NCBI GenBank assembly: GCA_011799875.1
Contig: CM022297.1
Location: forward strand, 363,944,921 to 364,008,920
Length of the DNA: 64,000 bases
Source: Thinopyrum elongatum
Lineage: Eukaryota; Streptophyta; Magnoliopsida; Poales; Poaceae
Direction: 5' to 3'
Position numbers and translations under genes: made by a program. Each line of letters opens with the position of its first letter. The stretch's first letter is position 1. Positions 1-11,100 of the stretch are shown piece by piece. Below the pieces are notes generated by a model. That model did no database searches. It had not been told where the DNA came from and saw only the letters and a program-made list of their open reading frames with translations.

Positions 1-1530
1 AGCTCAATGACGTCCTCGCCTTCTTGATCCAGCAAGACGATCGAAGTAGTAGATGAGTTCCGGTAGCACAACGGCGTGGTGACGGTGGTGGTGAACTTGT
101 TCCCCCAGAGCTTCGCCGTGCACTGTGGACAACTTGACGGAGGATGAAACCGGGGAGAGGGGCGCCGCACACGGCTTGGGGATCGTGGTGTATCTTGCCC
201 CTCTCCCTCCTCTCATATATATAGGTGGGGGAGGAGGGGCTGCCCTAGGGCGCTCCCCAAGGGGGGCCGGCGGCTGCCTTGGGCGCCTGCCCTAGGCGCC
301 TCCCCTTTCCTTCCTAGGAAGGTGGAGGAGATGACAGGAGGGGGGGTCAGCGTCTCCCTGCCTTGGCGCCCCCCTTTCCTTCCCTATAGGGACGGTGGCT
401 AGGGAGAGGGCGCGCTAGCCCCTTGTGGGCTGGTGTGTTCCTCCCCTTGGCCCATTAGGCCTATATACTCCCCGTAGGTCTCCCGAAACCCCTTTCGGTG
501 ATCCGATGAATACCCGGTACATTCCGAAACCTTTCCGGTGACTAAATAGCATCGTCCTATGTATCAATCTTTACCTCCGGACCATTCCGGAGCTCCTCGT
601 CATGTCCGTTATCTCATCCGGGACTCTGAACAACATTTGGTCACTATTTCACATAACTCATATAATACTATATCGTCAATGAACGTTAAGCGTGCGGACC
701 CTACGTGTTTGAGAATGATGTAGACATGACCGAGACGTTTCTCCGGTCAATAACCAATAGCGGGACCTGGATGCCCATATTGGTTCCTACATATTCTATG
801 AAGATCTTTATCGGTCGAACCTTTATGACAAAATACGTAGTTCCCTTTGTCTGTCGGTATGTTACTTGCCCGAGATTCGATCGTCGGTATCTCCATACCT
901 AGTTCAATCTCGTCATCGACAAGTCTCTTTACTTGTTTCGTAATACATCATCTTGCAAATAACTCCTAAGTCACTTTGCTTGCAAGCTTCTTGTGATGTG
1001 TATTACCGAGAGGGCCCAGAGATACCTCTCCGTCATACGAAGTGACAAATCCCAATCTTGATTCACGCCAACTCAACAGACACCTTCGGAGATACCTGTA
1101 GAGAATCTTTATGATCACCCAGTTACGTTCTGATGTTTGATAGCACACAAGGTATTCCTCCGGTATCCGGGAGTTGCATGATCTCATGGTCGAAGGAATA
1201 TGTATTTGACATTAAGAAAGCAGTAGCAATAAACTGAACGATCAAATGCTAAGCTAACAAATAGGTCTTGTCCATCACATCATTCTCCTAATGATGTGAT
1301 CCCGCTGTCAAATGACACCTCATGTCTATGGTTAGGAAACCTTAACCATCTTTTGATCAACGAGCTAGTCTAGTAGAGGCTCACTAGAGACACCGTATTT
1401 GTTTATGTATCCACACATGTATTTAAGTTTTTGGTCAATACAATTCTAGCATGAATAATAAACCTTTATCATGAATAAGGAAATATAATAATAACAACTT
1501 TATTATTGCCTCTAGGGCATATTTCCATCA
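1..1530 (-). mobile_element. Partial LTR of an Angela/BARE-1/WIS-type Copia retrotransposon
   Basis: On the minus strand the LTR begins at 1530 with TGATGGAAATATGCCCTAGA, one base different from the TGTTGGAAATATGCCC start I know for the BARE-1/WIS/Angela group. It runs leftward through a TATA box near 220 and leaves the window at base 1, so its 3' end is not seen. The family is known for LTRs of about 1.7-1.8 kb, so a few hundred bases are probably missing. Short ORFs in this stretch are not coding. It is the 3' LTR of the element, because the integrase fragment lies upstream on the same strand. Confidence 0.85.
214..225 (-). promoter_or_regulatory. TATA box of the Copia LTR promoter
   Basis: The plus-strand sequence CATATATATAGG reads CCTATATATATG on the minus strand, inside the BARE-1-like LTR and in its direction of transcription. 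The position in the 3' third of the LTR fits the known promoter placement of this family. No transcript evidence is visible. Confidence 0.55.
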
Positions 1531-2255
1531 CTACCTTCCAAATCGAGAAAAGGTAAAATTACCTCATCAAGTTCTGCTTTCCTCCCACTCACTTCTTTCG
1601 AGAGAAACTCCTTCTCTAGAAAGGACCCATTCTTGGCAACAAAGATCTTGCCCTCGGATCTGTGGTAGAAGGTATACCCAATGGTCTCTTTAGGGTATCC
1701 TATGAAGACGCACTTCTCCGCTTTGGGTTCGAGCTTATCAGGCTGAAGCCTCTTGACATAAGCGTCGCATCCCCAAACTGTAAGAAACGACAGCTTAGGT
1801 TTCTTGCTAAACCATAACTCATACGGTGTCGTCCCAACGGATTTAGACGGTGCCCTATTTAAAGTGAATGCGGTTGTCTCTAGTGCATAACCCCAAAACG
1901 ATTGTGGCAAATCGGTAAGAGACATCATAGAACACACCATATCCAATAGAGTACGATTATGACGTTCGGACACACCATTACGCTGTGGTGTTCCAGGTGG
2001 CGTGAGTTGTGAAACAATTCCACATTGTCTTAAATGGATACCAAACTCGTAACTCAAATATTCACCTCCACGATCAGATCGTAGAAACTTTATTTTCTTG
2101 TTACGATGATTCTCCACTTCACTCTGAAATTCCTTGAACTTTTCAAATGTTTTAGACTTGTGTTTCATTAAATAAATATACCCATATCTACTTAAATCAT
2201 CTGTGAAGGTAAGAAAATAATGATATCCACCACGTGCTTCATTATACGTCTCCAT
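1512..2255 (-). pseudogene. Ty1/Copia integrase core fragment
   Basis: A 247-residue open frame carries the Copia integrase catalytic core. TDDLSRYG (first Asp, residue 19 or 20), LRSDRGGEY (Asp61) and NGVSERHNRTLL (Glu97) give the D,D(35)E spacing. The downstream motifs WGYALETTAFTLNR and KCVFIGYP are typical of plant Copia Pol. The ATG is artefactual, because the first codons come from the adjoining Gypsy LTR; Copia sequence starts near 2243. The last codons read into the LTR at 1530, so reverse transcriptase and RNase H are missing and integrase is joined to the 3' LTR by an internal deletion. Gag, protease and the 5' LTR are absent from this side. It is a dead fragment whose frame happens to remain open. 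Confidence 0.85.
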
Positions 2256-2561
2256 CGTATCTACTTTTCCAAGCTCTTTTGCCCTTGTTTTGGACTCTAA
2301 TTTGCATGATTTGAATGGAACTAACCCGGACTGACAATGTTTTCAGCAGAATTGCCATGGTGTTATTTTTGTGCAGAAATAAAAGTTCTCGGATTGACCT
2401 GAAAATTTACGGAGAATATTTTTGGAATATATAAAAAATACTGGCGAAAGAATAAACCAGAGGGGGTCCACCCATTGGCCACAAGCCTGGGGGTGCCCCC
2501 CCTGGGGCGCGCCCTGGTGGCTTGTGGGCCCCCTGGACCTCCTCCGACCCTAACTCCAACT

Positions 2562-2570
2562 CTATATATT
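2562..2570 (+). promoter_or_regulatory. TATA box in the outer Gypsy 5' LTR
   Basis: CTATATATT follows a GC-rich stretch of the LTR and is kept in the 3' LTR near 20190. It is the best candidate for the core promoter of the element. The call rests on motif and position only. Confidence 0.5.
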
Positions 2571-2919
2571 CACATCCGGAGAGAAAAAAATCAGAGAGAA
2601 GAGTTCATCGCGTTTCACGATACGGAGCCGCCGCCACCTCCCGTTCTTCCTCGGGAGGGCAGATCTGGAGTCTGTTTTGGGCTCTGAAGAGGGGAAATCG
2701 ACGCCGTCGTCATCATCAACCATCCTCCATCACCAATTTCATGATGCTCACCGTCGTGCATGAGTAAATCCATCCTAGGCTTGCTGGACGGTGATGGGTT
2801 GGATGAGATTTATCATGTAATCGAGTTAGTTTTGTTAGGGTTTGATCCCTAGTATCCACTATGTTCTGAGATTGATGTTGCTTTGACTTTGCTATGCTTA
2901 ATGCTTGTCACTAGGGCCC

Positions 2920-2924
2920 GAGTG
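2920..2924. other. Target-site duplication GAGTG, left copy
   Basis: GAGTG directly precedes TGTAACACTCCC and recurs at 12361-12365 directly after GTCGTCACA. The uninterrupted site is visible in the 3' LTR of the host element (GGGCCCGAGTGCCATG near 20541), which confirms the 5-bp duplication. Confidence 0.95.
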
Positions 2925-5900
2925 TGTAACACTCCCTTGTAATAAGCTCTGTGACACTCTGTTAAAAATGCCAAGTCATGATCATTTGCAGTGCCAAGTC
3001 ATATGGGTTAATGATCCAATTCAAATTCACATCTGAAAATCAACTCAAATTCAAAAGTGAAATATGGAGTTGTTTAAATCCTGATGGAAAAATGTTCATT
3101 AATAGGACAATAATCCAGGGACATTTATAAAACCATTATCAAAATATTTGGAGTTAGATATGCGACTCAATCAAGTTGAAACAGCAACAAAATAGCAATA
3201 TTAAATCCATTTAAAATAATTTCAACTTCAAATGAGAACCAAATCTGTCCAAACCACTTTTCGGTGAAGGGTAATATTGCATTACAATATTTGGGACAGT
3301 TCTCATATTTTACAAAATGGCAGCAGTGGCCTAATCATTTGGCCACAGAAAAGAAAAGAGAAAATGAAAAGAAATAAAAGAAAAAGGCTAAAGCTGGACT
3401 GGACCAAGTGCATAGTGCACTGGCCCAGCCCAGCTGGCCCATCTCCTCCTCTCTCCCTCGCCGTGTCATTCTCTCCGTGGTCGCCCCGGCGCGCATCGGT
3501 CGCAGCGCGACACGCCGACGGCCACCGACGCCGCAGCCACCCGAGGGGATAAGGGCAAGCCCCAGTGCTTCCCCCCTGGCCACTCTATCCACTCCCCCGT
3601 CCTCTCCCTCGCTCGCCTCGCCTTCTCTTCCCCTCCAGATCCACGGCACCCGAGCGCCGCCGTCGCCGCGCTTCGGCACCGCCGTGGCCACCGGTCTCCC
3701 CACGTCGCCTGGAGGTGCCGGGAAGGAGCGCCATGGACGACCGCATCCCCTGGACCAACCGGACGGAGCTGAGGAGCACGGCAACGCCGGATCTCCGTCA
3801 TCTTCCTTCTCGGGACACCGTCGGCTTTCTCCGACTCCGGCGAGCGCGGCAGCTACTAATCCCCCCAACGGCCTTACGTGTGTGTCGCGAGGTGAGCTTG
3901 CCGCCCTTCTCCTCCCTCCAGAACCCTCGATGCGCGCCGTAGCTAGGTGCCCCAAGCCCGTGCTCTGCCCGCCACCGATGAGCTCGGGGCCGTCGTTATG
4001 GCCTTTGTCGTCGCCGCCAGAGGCCACCGTTGTGCTCCTGACGCCTCCAGGAGTCCGATGAGCTCGAGCCCGAGCTTCCCCGTACCCCCTAGCGTGTCAC
4101 CTGTCGAGGACCCGACAACGCCGCCGCTGCGCTAGTCGCCGACGCCGTTTCCGGCCAAGTCCGGCTGCGCCACCGCCACGGTTGGACGCGGCGTTGAACG
4201 CCCGTTCGAAAGAACCTAACCACGGCTCGAACCGAGCTCTATAGCGCAAATCCGAGCGGCTCCGGCGACGCGCCGCCGCGATTTTGGTCACCGGCGCAAC
4301 TCCGGCGCCGGCCGCCGACGTGGCTGCCACGTGGGACACCCCTGGGTCACTGCCAGTGGGTCCCACGGGCCCAGTTGACCGCGCTGACCGGAGTCAACGC
4401 GCTGACGTGGCAGCACAGTGCCACTGACGTGTGGGCCCCGGTGGCTAATTAGACTAATTAAACAGTTAATTAAATAAAGTTAATTAGATTAGCCTACTGT
4501 CTCACTGACAAGTGGGGCCCGTCCCCTAATTAACCCAGTTAATTAGGTTAATCCACTGTTAGACTAAACAGAGACCGACATGTGGGTCCCACTGGACCCA
4601 CATGTCAGGTTTGACCCTGGTCAACCGCAGTTGACCTGCTGACGTCACTGTGACGCAATGCTGACGTCATAATTCATTTTCTGTAAATAAAATAAATTCC
4701 AGAAATTCAAATAAACTTTAAAAATTCATAACTTTTAAACCGTAGCTCGGATCGAAAAAGTTAAAACATGAAACTTGCTCAGAACGACGAGCCGAGTCTG
4801 ATCGTGCCGTCTGTTTCTCCATCGGAACCCCCTACATAGAAGAACTCGTAACTCTGGACCCGAATCCGGTAGATGAATAGTGCACACACCCTGGTTATTA
4901 AATCCCAGAATAATTCTAAAAATAACTAAAATGACTTAGATGCATAATTAGGCAACCCTGCACTGCATCATAGCATCACACGCACCGTATTGCATTTGTT
5001 TGCATTATGTTTACCTGTCTCTTCCCCCTCTTCTCTCTCGGTAGACCCCGACGTTGACGTAGCTCCCGAGGCAGACGCAGCTCAGGAGTACGACTACGTC
5101 CCCGACGGTACCACTGAAGACCTTGTCCTTGCCCCAGAGCAAACAGGCAAGCACCCCCATTTTGAGCATGCCTATATCGCCTATTCCCTTCTCTCTTATG
5201 CTTGCATTAGAACTGCTACTGCTACTGTTTTCCTATATCTGCTGCATAGCCTGTTTATTGTAACCTGCCTTGCTACCTTACTGGTTATCCTAGACTGCTT
5301 AGTATAGGCTGGGTAGAGACACGACAGAGACCCCCACTTGATCCCGACTGCCCTACCGGACATCAGAAGACCCGATCTACGGGATTGAAGACTAGACCCT
5401 AGCACCGCACATCACTTCCCCCTTAGTTGCCGACACTGCTGGGTTCCCGTCGAGTGCCGAGGGTGATACCTCGTCAGCACTTCTGATGTTAACCTTGTAG
5501 GTTAGTTACTCGGTCGTGGTAAGCGAGGGTGATTCCTCCTACACCACCCCCGATAACGACATCGTCGCGCAACCTCTCAAGTGTGGACCTCGAGGGTGAT
5601 TCCTCCTTCGTTCACCTTGATGATAACATCGAGCGGGAATTCCATCGAGGGTGATTCCTCAGGGTTCCCCCTTGGTGTTGGACACACGGATACCAATGAT
5701 ACTGTGACTTGCACTGAACCATGATACTAAAGACGGGTCGGCCCTGAGGGGTCCCCGCGAGCTTAGTGCGAAGTGATGTGGAGTCGGGTTGACCTTGATG
5801 GTGCCCGCGAGATAACTACGAGGCGTGGCCGGGCATTCTTAGCCCTTGCCGCAAGTCCTCGAGACGGGGCGACGGGGTCACATCGATCGTGAGTCTCTGC

Positions 5901-7148
5901 TCGTTTCCGCGCGCTCCTAATCCACTACGGTTTGGATATTTGATTCGAGGGGCCTCTGGCCCGATAGCACTAACCATCACGTGGGCATAGTATGGGCGTT
6001 CTGCGTCGTATACATCAGCCGAAGCTTGTTTGACGTCAGTAAGGAGCGGCGCACGCCGAGTTGGACTGGTAACGCAACCGCGCTTGTATAAGGGGTTGCT
6101 AGGTCTGCTCTCGGTGGCCCCGTAACGTGCAGGAGTTCCCGGGGCGATGGCCCAAGACCCCTGGGGGCATAGGTTTAGTCCGGCGTGCTGACCTCTCTTA
6201 TAAGCCTAGGTCGGGTTGCGGCGTGTTGCTTAGCCGAGGCCGGGCATGACCCAGTAAAGTGTGTCCGGCCGGAGTTAAGCGAGCGTGGTGGGTAACTTGG
6301 TGCACCCCTGCAGGGAAGAAACTTCTATCGATAGCCTGTCCTACGGTAACGGACACTCGGAGTTGTATCCCGATCGGTACAACTAGAACATATGATGAGA
6401 ACTGGATAGTACGGCTCCGGGATTGCTTTCTCGCAGGGAGTCGAGAAAGGATCTCAGGTCGAGGTTGATAATACTACTACTACTACTACTACTACTTTAC
6501 ATTATGTTGATCTGTTCTCTTCTATTGCTGCAAGACTGTCGAAGATTGTTGAAGATGCTAGTCTTCGATAGAACTAGGCTTCCCCCTCTATTCTGGCATT
6601 TCTGCAGCCCAGTCCACATAAACAGCCATTCCTTTGACAATGTTGCATATGTAGTGTAGATCCTTGCTTGCTGAGTACTTCGGATGAGTACTCACGTTTA
6701 CTTTATTTTCTTTTTCTCCCATATTCCATTTGATGCCACCAGACGACGGAGCCCCTGAGTCAGACGCCCCAGCCGACGACCAGTACTACTACCCGCCTGG
6801 CGAGTACTACTACTACGAGGAGCCGACTGACGACCAGGAGTAGGATCGGAGGGTCCAGGGCAGGAGGCCTACGCCTTTCGATCGTAGTATTTTATTTTAC
6901 CCCGCCTCTGTGAAGGCCTATTTCTCTCTCTGTAATATATCTGTACCCAGATATCTAATGCTTCCGCTGACGCTTGTATGCCATCGAGCTATGTATTCGA
7001 GCCCTCGAGGCCCTGGCTTATAATATAAAGCTTGTATGACTTTATTTATGTTTTAGAGTTGTGTTGTGATATCTTCAAGTGAGTCCTTAGGCTTGATCAT
7101 GCGCATTTGCGTGTATGATTAGTGCACGATTAAGCCAGGGTGGTCACA
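2925..7148 (+). repeat. 5' LTR of the nested chromovirus-type element
   Basis: It starts TGTAACACTCCC and ends AGGGTGGTCACA. The first 1.5 kb is very GC-rich and gives many overlapping artefactual ORFs on both strands. Notable structures are AT-rich TTAATTAA stretches near 4460-4550, a 13-bp hairpin at 4577-4606, four CGAGGGTGAT boxes between 5458 and 5660, and a TAC microsatellite near 6470-6495. It aligns over its full length with 8144-12360 at an offset of about 5219. Confidence 0.95.
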
Positions 7149-7151
7149 GGT

Positions 7152-7163
7152 TGGTATCAGAGC
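7152..7163 (+). promoter_or_regulatory. Primer-binding site (tRNA-Met type)
   Basis: TGGTATCAGAGC lies three bases after the 5' LTR end. This is the classic plant retrotransposon primer-binding site complementary to the 3' end of initiator tRNA-Met, and it fixes the plus orientation of the element. Confidence 0.92.
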
Positions 7164-7540
7164 CGACTGCCTCTAGGTATCCCCCTTCCCAATTCCTTGG
7201 CCGAAGTTGAGTCTAGTGGTCAAAAACTGTTTTACTAACTTGGCTGTGTGGCTTACGGGCCCACGTCGCCAACTGGGTGGTATTAGGATATTTTATTCCT
7301 CGTCTTTACTCTGGGATTCTAATCTCTCATCTATTCGGGTTTAATAAAATTTACTAACACCGACATTTAGGTTCTCGTTAATTCTATCCACCCGGAGAGC
7401 TGGATTCAGTGCGATTTCCCTGGCTTTGATCTAATTAGTCTGATAATCATTTTCCTTTCCATTGTTTTGTTTAACCTTTCCTTGCGAGATCGGTTATATT
7501 TCTCATTGTCTTATGACAACCCTGAACCTCTCTGTTTCAG

Positions 7541-7783
7541 ATGGATCGACTGTTTCCACCGCGGCCTACGACCCAGTTAGTGCTTCGCACTTGGGCTCGT
7601 GATGCCCCTAGATTTCCAGCTGTTCTGATCGCCCTCTTGATCAGGCTGGGATACCGCTGGTGCCCCGAGTACATGGTCTATGAGGTTTATCGTGAGTTCA
7701 ACCAGGAACAGTACTATGCTGAAGTTCGGATCTATGATCAGCAGAACAACTCAGATACTGAGCTACACCTTTTCCATGGCTAG
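7541..7783 (+). pseudogene. Gag N-terminal fragment of the nested element
   Basis: An 80-residue frame starts at an ATG after a leader of about 380 bp, the place expected for gag. Motifs such as YEVYREFNQEQYYAEVRIYD and LHLFHG resemble the start of Gag in wheat chromovirus-like elements (from memory of the family). The frame stops at the TAG where gag sequence has been joined by deletion to the end of pol (near 7778-7785). No zinc knuckle or capsid region remains. The leader 7164-7540 shows nothing else. Confidence 0.6.
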
Positions 7784-8105
7784 GCGTGGACAGGTGGCAT
7801 ATCAATTGGAGTTGCCACCGCAATTCTCCCATATTCATGATGTCTTCCACGTGTCGCAACTCCGAAAGTGCTTCAAGGAATCCCCGCACCGTGCAGTGGA
7901 TCATGAGATGCTCGAGTTACAAGATGATCTTTCCTATAAGGAGCATCCGATCCGCATCCTCGATGAAGCTGAGCGTCGTACTCGTCAGAAGACGACCAAG
8001 TTCCTAAAAGTGCAGTGGTCGAATCACACTGAAGATGAAGCCACTTGGGAATGCGAGGATCATCTTCGGGAAGAATATCCCGACCTCTTTCCTTCTACCT
8101 CCTAA
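7779..8105 (+). pseudogene. Pol C-terminus with chromodomain, nested element
   Basis: The frame that ends at 8105 contains VAYQLELPP, then HIHDVFHVSQLRKC, the conserved tail of Ty3/Gypsy integrase. About 50 residues later comes a chromodomain-like segment: EHPIRILDEAERRTRQKT, VQWSNHTEDEATWECED and REEYPDLF. In chromoviruses this domain is thought to direct integration to particular chromatin. Protease, reverse transcriptase, RNase H and the catalytic integrase core are all missing, so this is only a C-terminal relic. Codons upstream of about 7779 in the same frame are out-of-frame gag sequence. Confidence 0.85.
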
Positions 8106-8127
8106 ATTCTCGGGACGAGAATTTCTT

Positions 8128-8142
8128 TTAGAGGAGGAGAAC
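8128..8142 (+). other. Polypurine tract of the nested element
   Basis: TTAGAGGAGGAGAAC sits directly before the 3' LTR start at 8144. It is the expected plus-strand primer for second-strand synthesis. Confidence 0.85.
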
Positions 8143-8143
8143 T

Positions 8144-11100
8144 TGTAACACTCCCTTGTAATAAGCTCTGTGACACTCTGTTAAAACTGCCAAGTCATGA
8201 TCATTTGCAGTGCCAAGTCATATGGGTTAATGATCCAATTCAAATTCACATCTGAAAATCAACTCAAATTCAAAAGTGAAATATGGAGTTGTTTAAATCC
8301 TGATGGAAAAATGTTCATTAATAGGACAATAATCCAGGGACATTTATAAAACCATTATCAAAATATTTGGAGTTAGATATGCGACTCAATCAAGTTGAAA
8401 CAGCAACAAAATAGCAATATTAAATCCATTTAAAATAATTTCAACTTCAAATGAGAACCAAATCTGTCCAAACCACTTTTCGGTGAAGGGTAATATTGCA
8501 TTACAATATTTGGGACAGTTCTCATATTTTACAAAATGGCAGCAGTGGCCTAATCATTTGGCCACAGAAAAGAAAAGAGAAAATGAAAAGAAATAAAAGA
8601 AAAAGGCTAAAGCTGGACTGGACCAAGTGCACAGTGCACTGGCCCAGCCCAGCTGGCCCATCTCCTCCTCTCTCCCTCGCCGTGGCATTCTCTCCGTGGT
8701 CGCGCCGGCGCGCACCGGTCGCAGCGCGACACGCCGACGGCCACCGACGCCGCAGCCACCCGAGGGGATAAGGGCAAGCCCCAGTGCTTCCCTCCTGGCC
8801 ACTCTATCCACTCCCCCGTCCTCTCCCTCGCTCGCCTCGCCTTCTCTTCCCCTCCGGATCCACGGCACCCGAGCGCCGCCGTCGCCGCGCTTCGGCACCG
8901 CCGTGGCCACCGGTCTCCCCACGTCGCCTGGAGGTGCCGGGAAGGAGCGCCACGGACGACCGCGTCCCCTGGAGCAACCGGACGGAGCTGAGGAGCACGG
9001 CAACGCCGGATCTCCGTCATCTTCCTTCTTGGGACATCGTCGGCTTTCTCCGACTCCGGCGAGCGCGGCAGCTACTAATCCCCCCAACGGCCTTACGTGC
9101 GTGCCGCGAGGTGAGCTTGCCGCCCTTCTCCTCCCTCCAGAACCCTCGATGCGCGCCGTAGCTAGGTGCCCCAAGCCCGTGCTCTGCCCGCCGCCGATGA
9201 GCTCGGGGCCGTCGTTGTGGCCTTTGTCGTCGCCGCCAGAGGCCACCGTTGTGCTCCTGATGCCTCCAGGAGTCCGATGAGCTCAAGCCCGAGCTTCCCC
9301 GTACCCCCTAGTGTGTCACCTGTCGAGGACCCGACAGCGCCGTCGCTGCGCTCGTCGCCGGCGCCGTTTCCGGCCAAGTCCGGCTGCGCCACCGCCACGG
9401 TTGGACGCGGCGTTGAACGCCCGTTCGAAAGAACCTAACCACGGCTCGAACCGAGCTCTGTAGCGCAAATCCGAGCGGCTCCGGCGACGCGCCGCCGCGA
9501 TTTTGGTCGCCGGCGCAACTCCGGCGCCGGCCGCCGACGTGGCTGCCACGTGGGACACCCCTGGGTCACTGCCAGTGGGTCCCACGGGCCCAGTTGACCG
9601 CGCTGATCGGAGTCAACGCGCTGACGTGGCAGCACAGTGCCACTGACGTGTGGGCCCCGGTGGCTAATTAGACTAATTAAACAGTTAATTAAATAAAGTT
9701 AATTAGAGTAGCCTAATGTCTCACTGACAAGTGGGGCCCGTCCCCTAATTAACCCAATTAATTAGGTTAATCCACTGTTAGACTAAACAGAGACCGACAT
9801 GTGGGTCCCACTGGACCCACATGTCAGGTTTGACCCTGGTCAACCGCAGTTGACCTGCTGACGTCACTGTGACGCAATGCTGACGTCATAATTCATTTTC
9901 TGTAAATAAAATAAATTCCAGAAATTCAAATAAACTTTAAAAATTAATAACTTTTAAACCGTAGCTCGGATCGAAAAAGTTAAAACATGAAACTTGCTCA
10001 GAACGACGAGCCGAGTCTGATCGTGCTGTCTGTTTCTCCATCGGAACCCCCTACGTAGAAGAACTCGTAACTCCGGACCCGAATCCGGTAGATGAATAGT
10101 GCACACACCCTGGTTATTAAATCCCAGAATAATTCTAAAAATAACTAAAATGACTTAGATGCATAATTAGGCAACCCTGCACTGCATCATAGCATCACAC
10201 GCACCGTATTGCATTTGTTTGCATTATGTTTACCTGTTTCTTCCCCCTCTTCTCTCTTGGTAGACCCCGACGTTGACGTAGCTCCCGAGGCAGACGCAGC
10301 TCAGGAGTACGACTACGTCCCCGACGGTACCACTGAAGACCTTGTCCTTGCCCCAGAGCAAACAGGCAAGCACCCCCATTTTGAGCATGCCTATATCGCC
10401 TATTCCCTTCTCTCTTATGCTTGCATTAGAACTGCTACTGCTACTGTTTTCCTATATCTGCTGCATAGCCTGTTTATTGTAACCTGCCTTGCTACCTTAC
10501 TGGTTATCCTAGACTACTTAGTATAGGCTGGGTAGAGACACGACAGAGACCCCCACTTGATCCCGACTGCCCTGCCGGACATCAGAAGACCCGATCTACG
10601 GGATTGAAGACTAGACCCTAGCACCGCACATCACTTCCCCCTTAGTTGCCGACACTGCTGGGTTACCGTCGAGTGCCGAGGGTGATACCTCGTCAGCACT
10701 TCTGATGTTAACCTTGTAGGTTAGTTACTCGGTCGTGGTAAGCGAGGGTGATTCCTCCTACACCACCCCCAATAACGACATCGTCGCGCAACCTCTCAAG
10801 TGTGGACCTCGAGGGTGATTCCTCCTTCGTTCACCTTGATGATAACATCGAGCGGGAATTCCATCGAGGGTGATTCCTCAGGGTTCCCCCTTGGTGTTGG
10901 ACACACGGATACCATTGATACTGTGACTTGCACTGAACCATGATACTAAAGACGGGTCGGCCCTGAGGGGTACCCGCGCGAGCTTAGTGCGAAGTGATGT
11001 GGAGTCGGGTTGACCTTGATGGTGCCCGCGAGATAACTACGAGGCGTGGCCGGGCATTCTTAGCCCTTGCCGCAAGTCCTCGAGACGGGGCGACTGGGTC

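Larger units (their letters stand above)
2244..2924 (+). repeat. 5' LTR of the outer Gypsy element, left part
   Basis: The sequence from 2244 matches 19878 onward in the 3' LTR, with scattered substitutions and two short indels (an extra GACAATG-like stretch near 2336 and a change near 2590). The match stops at GAGTG (2920-2924), where the nested chromovirus element is inserted, and resumes at 12361. Confidence 0.9.

Noticed and set aside
3277..4366. Long overlapping ORFs on both strands (up to 230 residues)
   Set aside because: They lie in the GC-rich part of an LTR, recur at 8496-9635 in the second LTR, are Pro/Arg/Ser-rich and have no family features.
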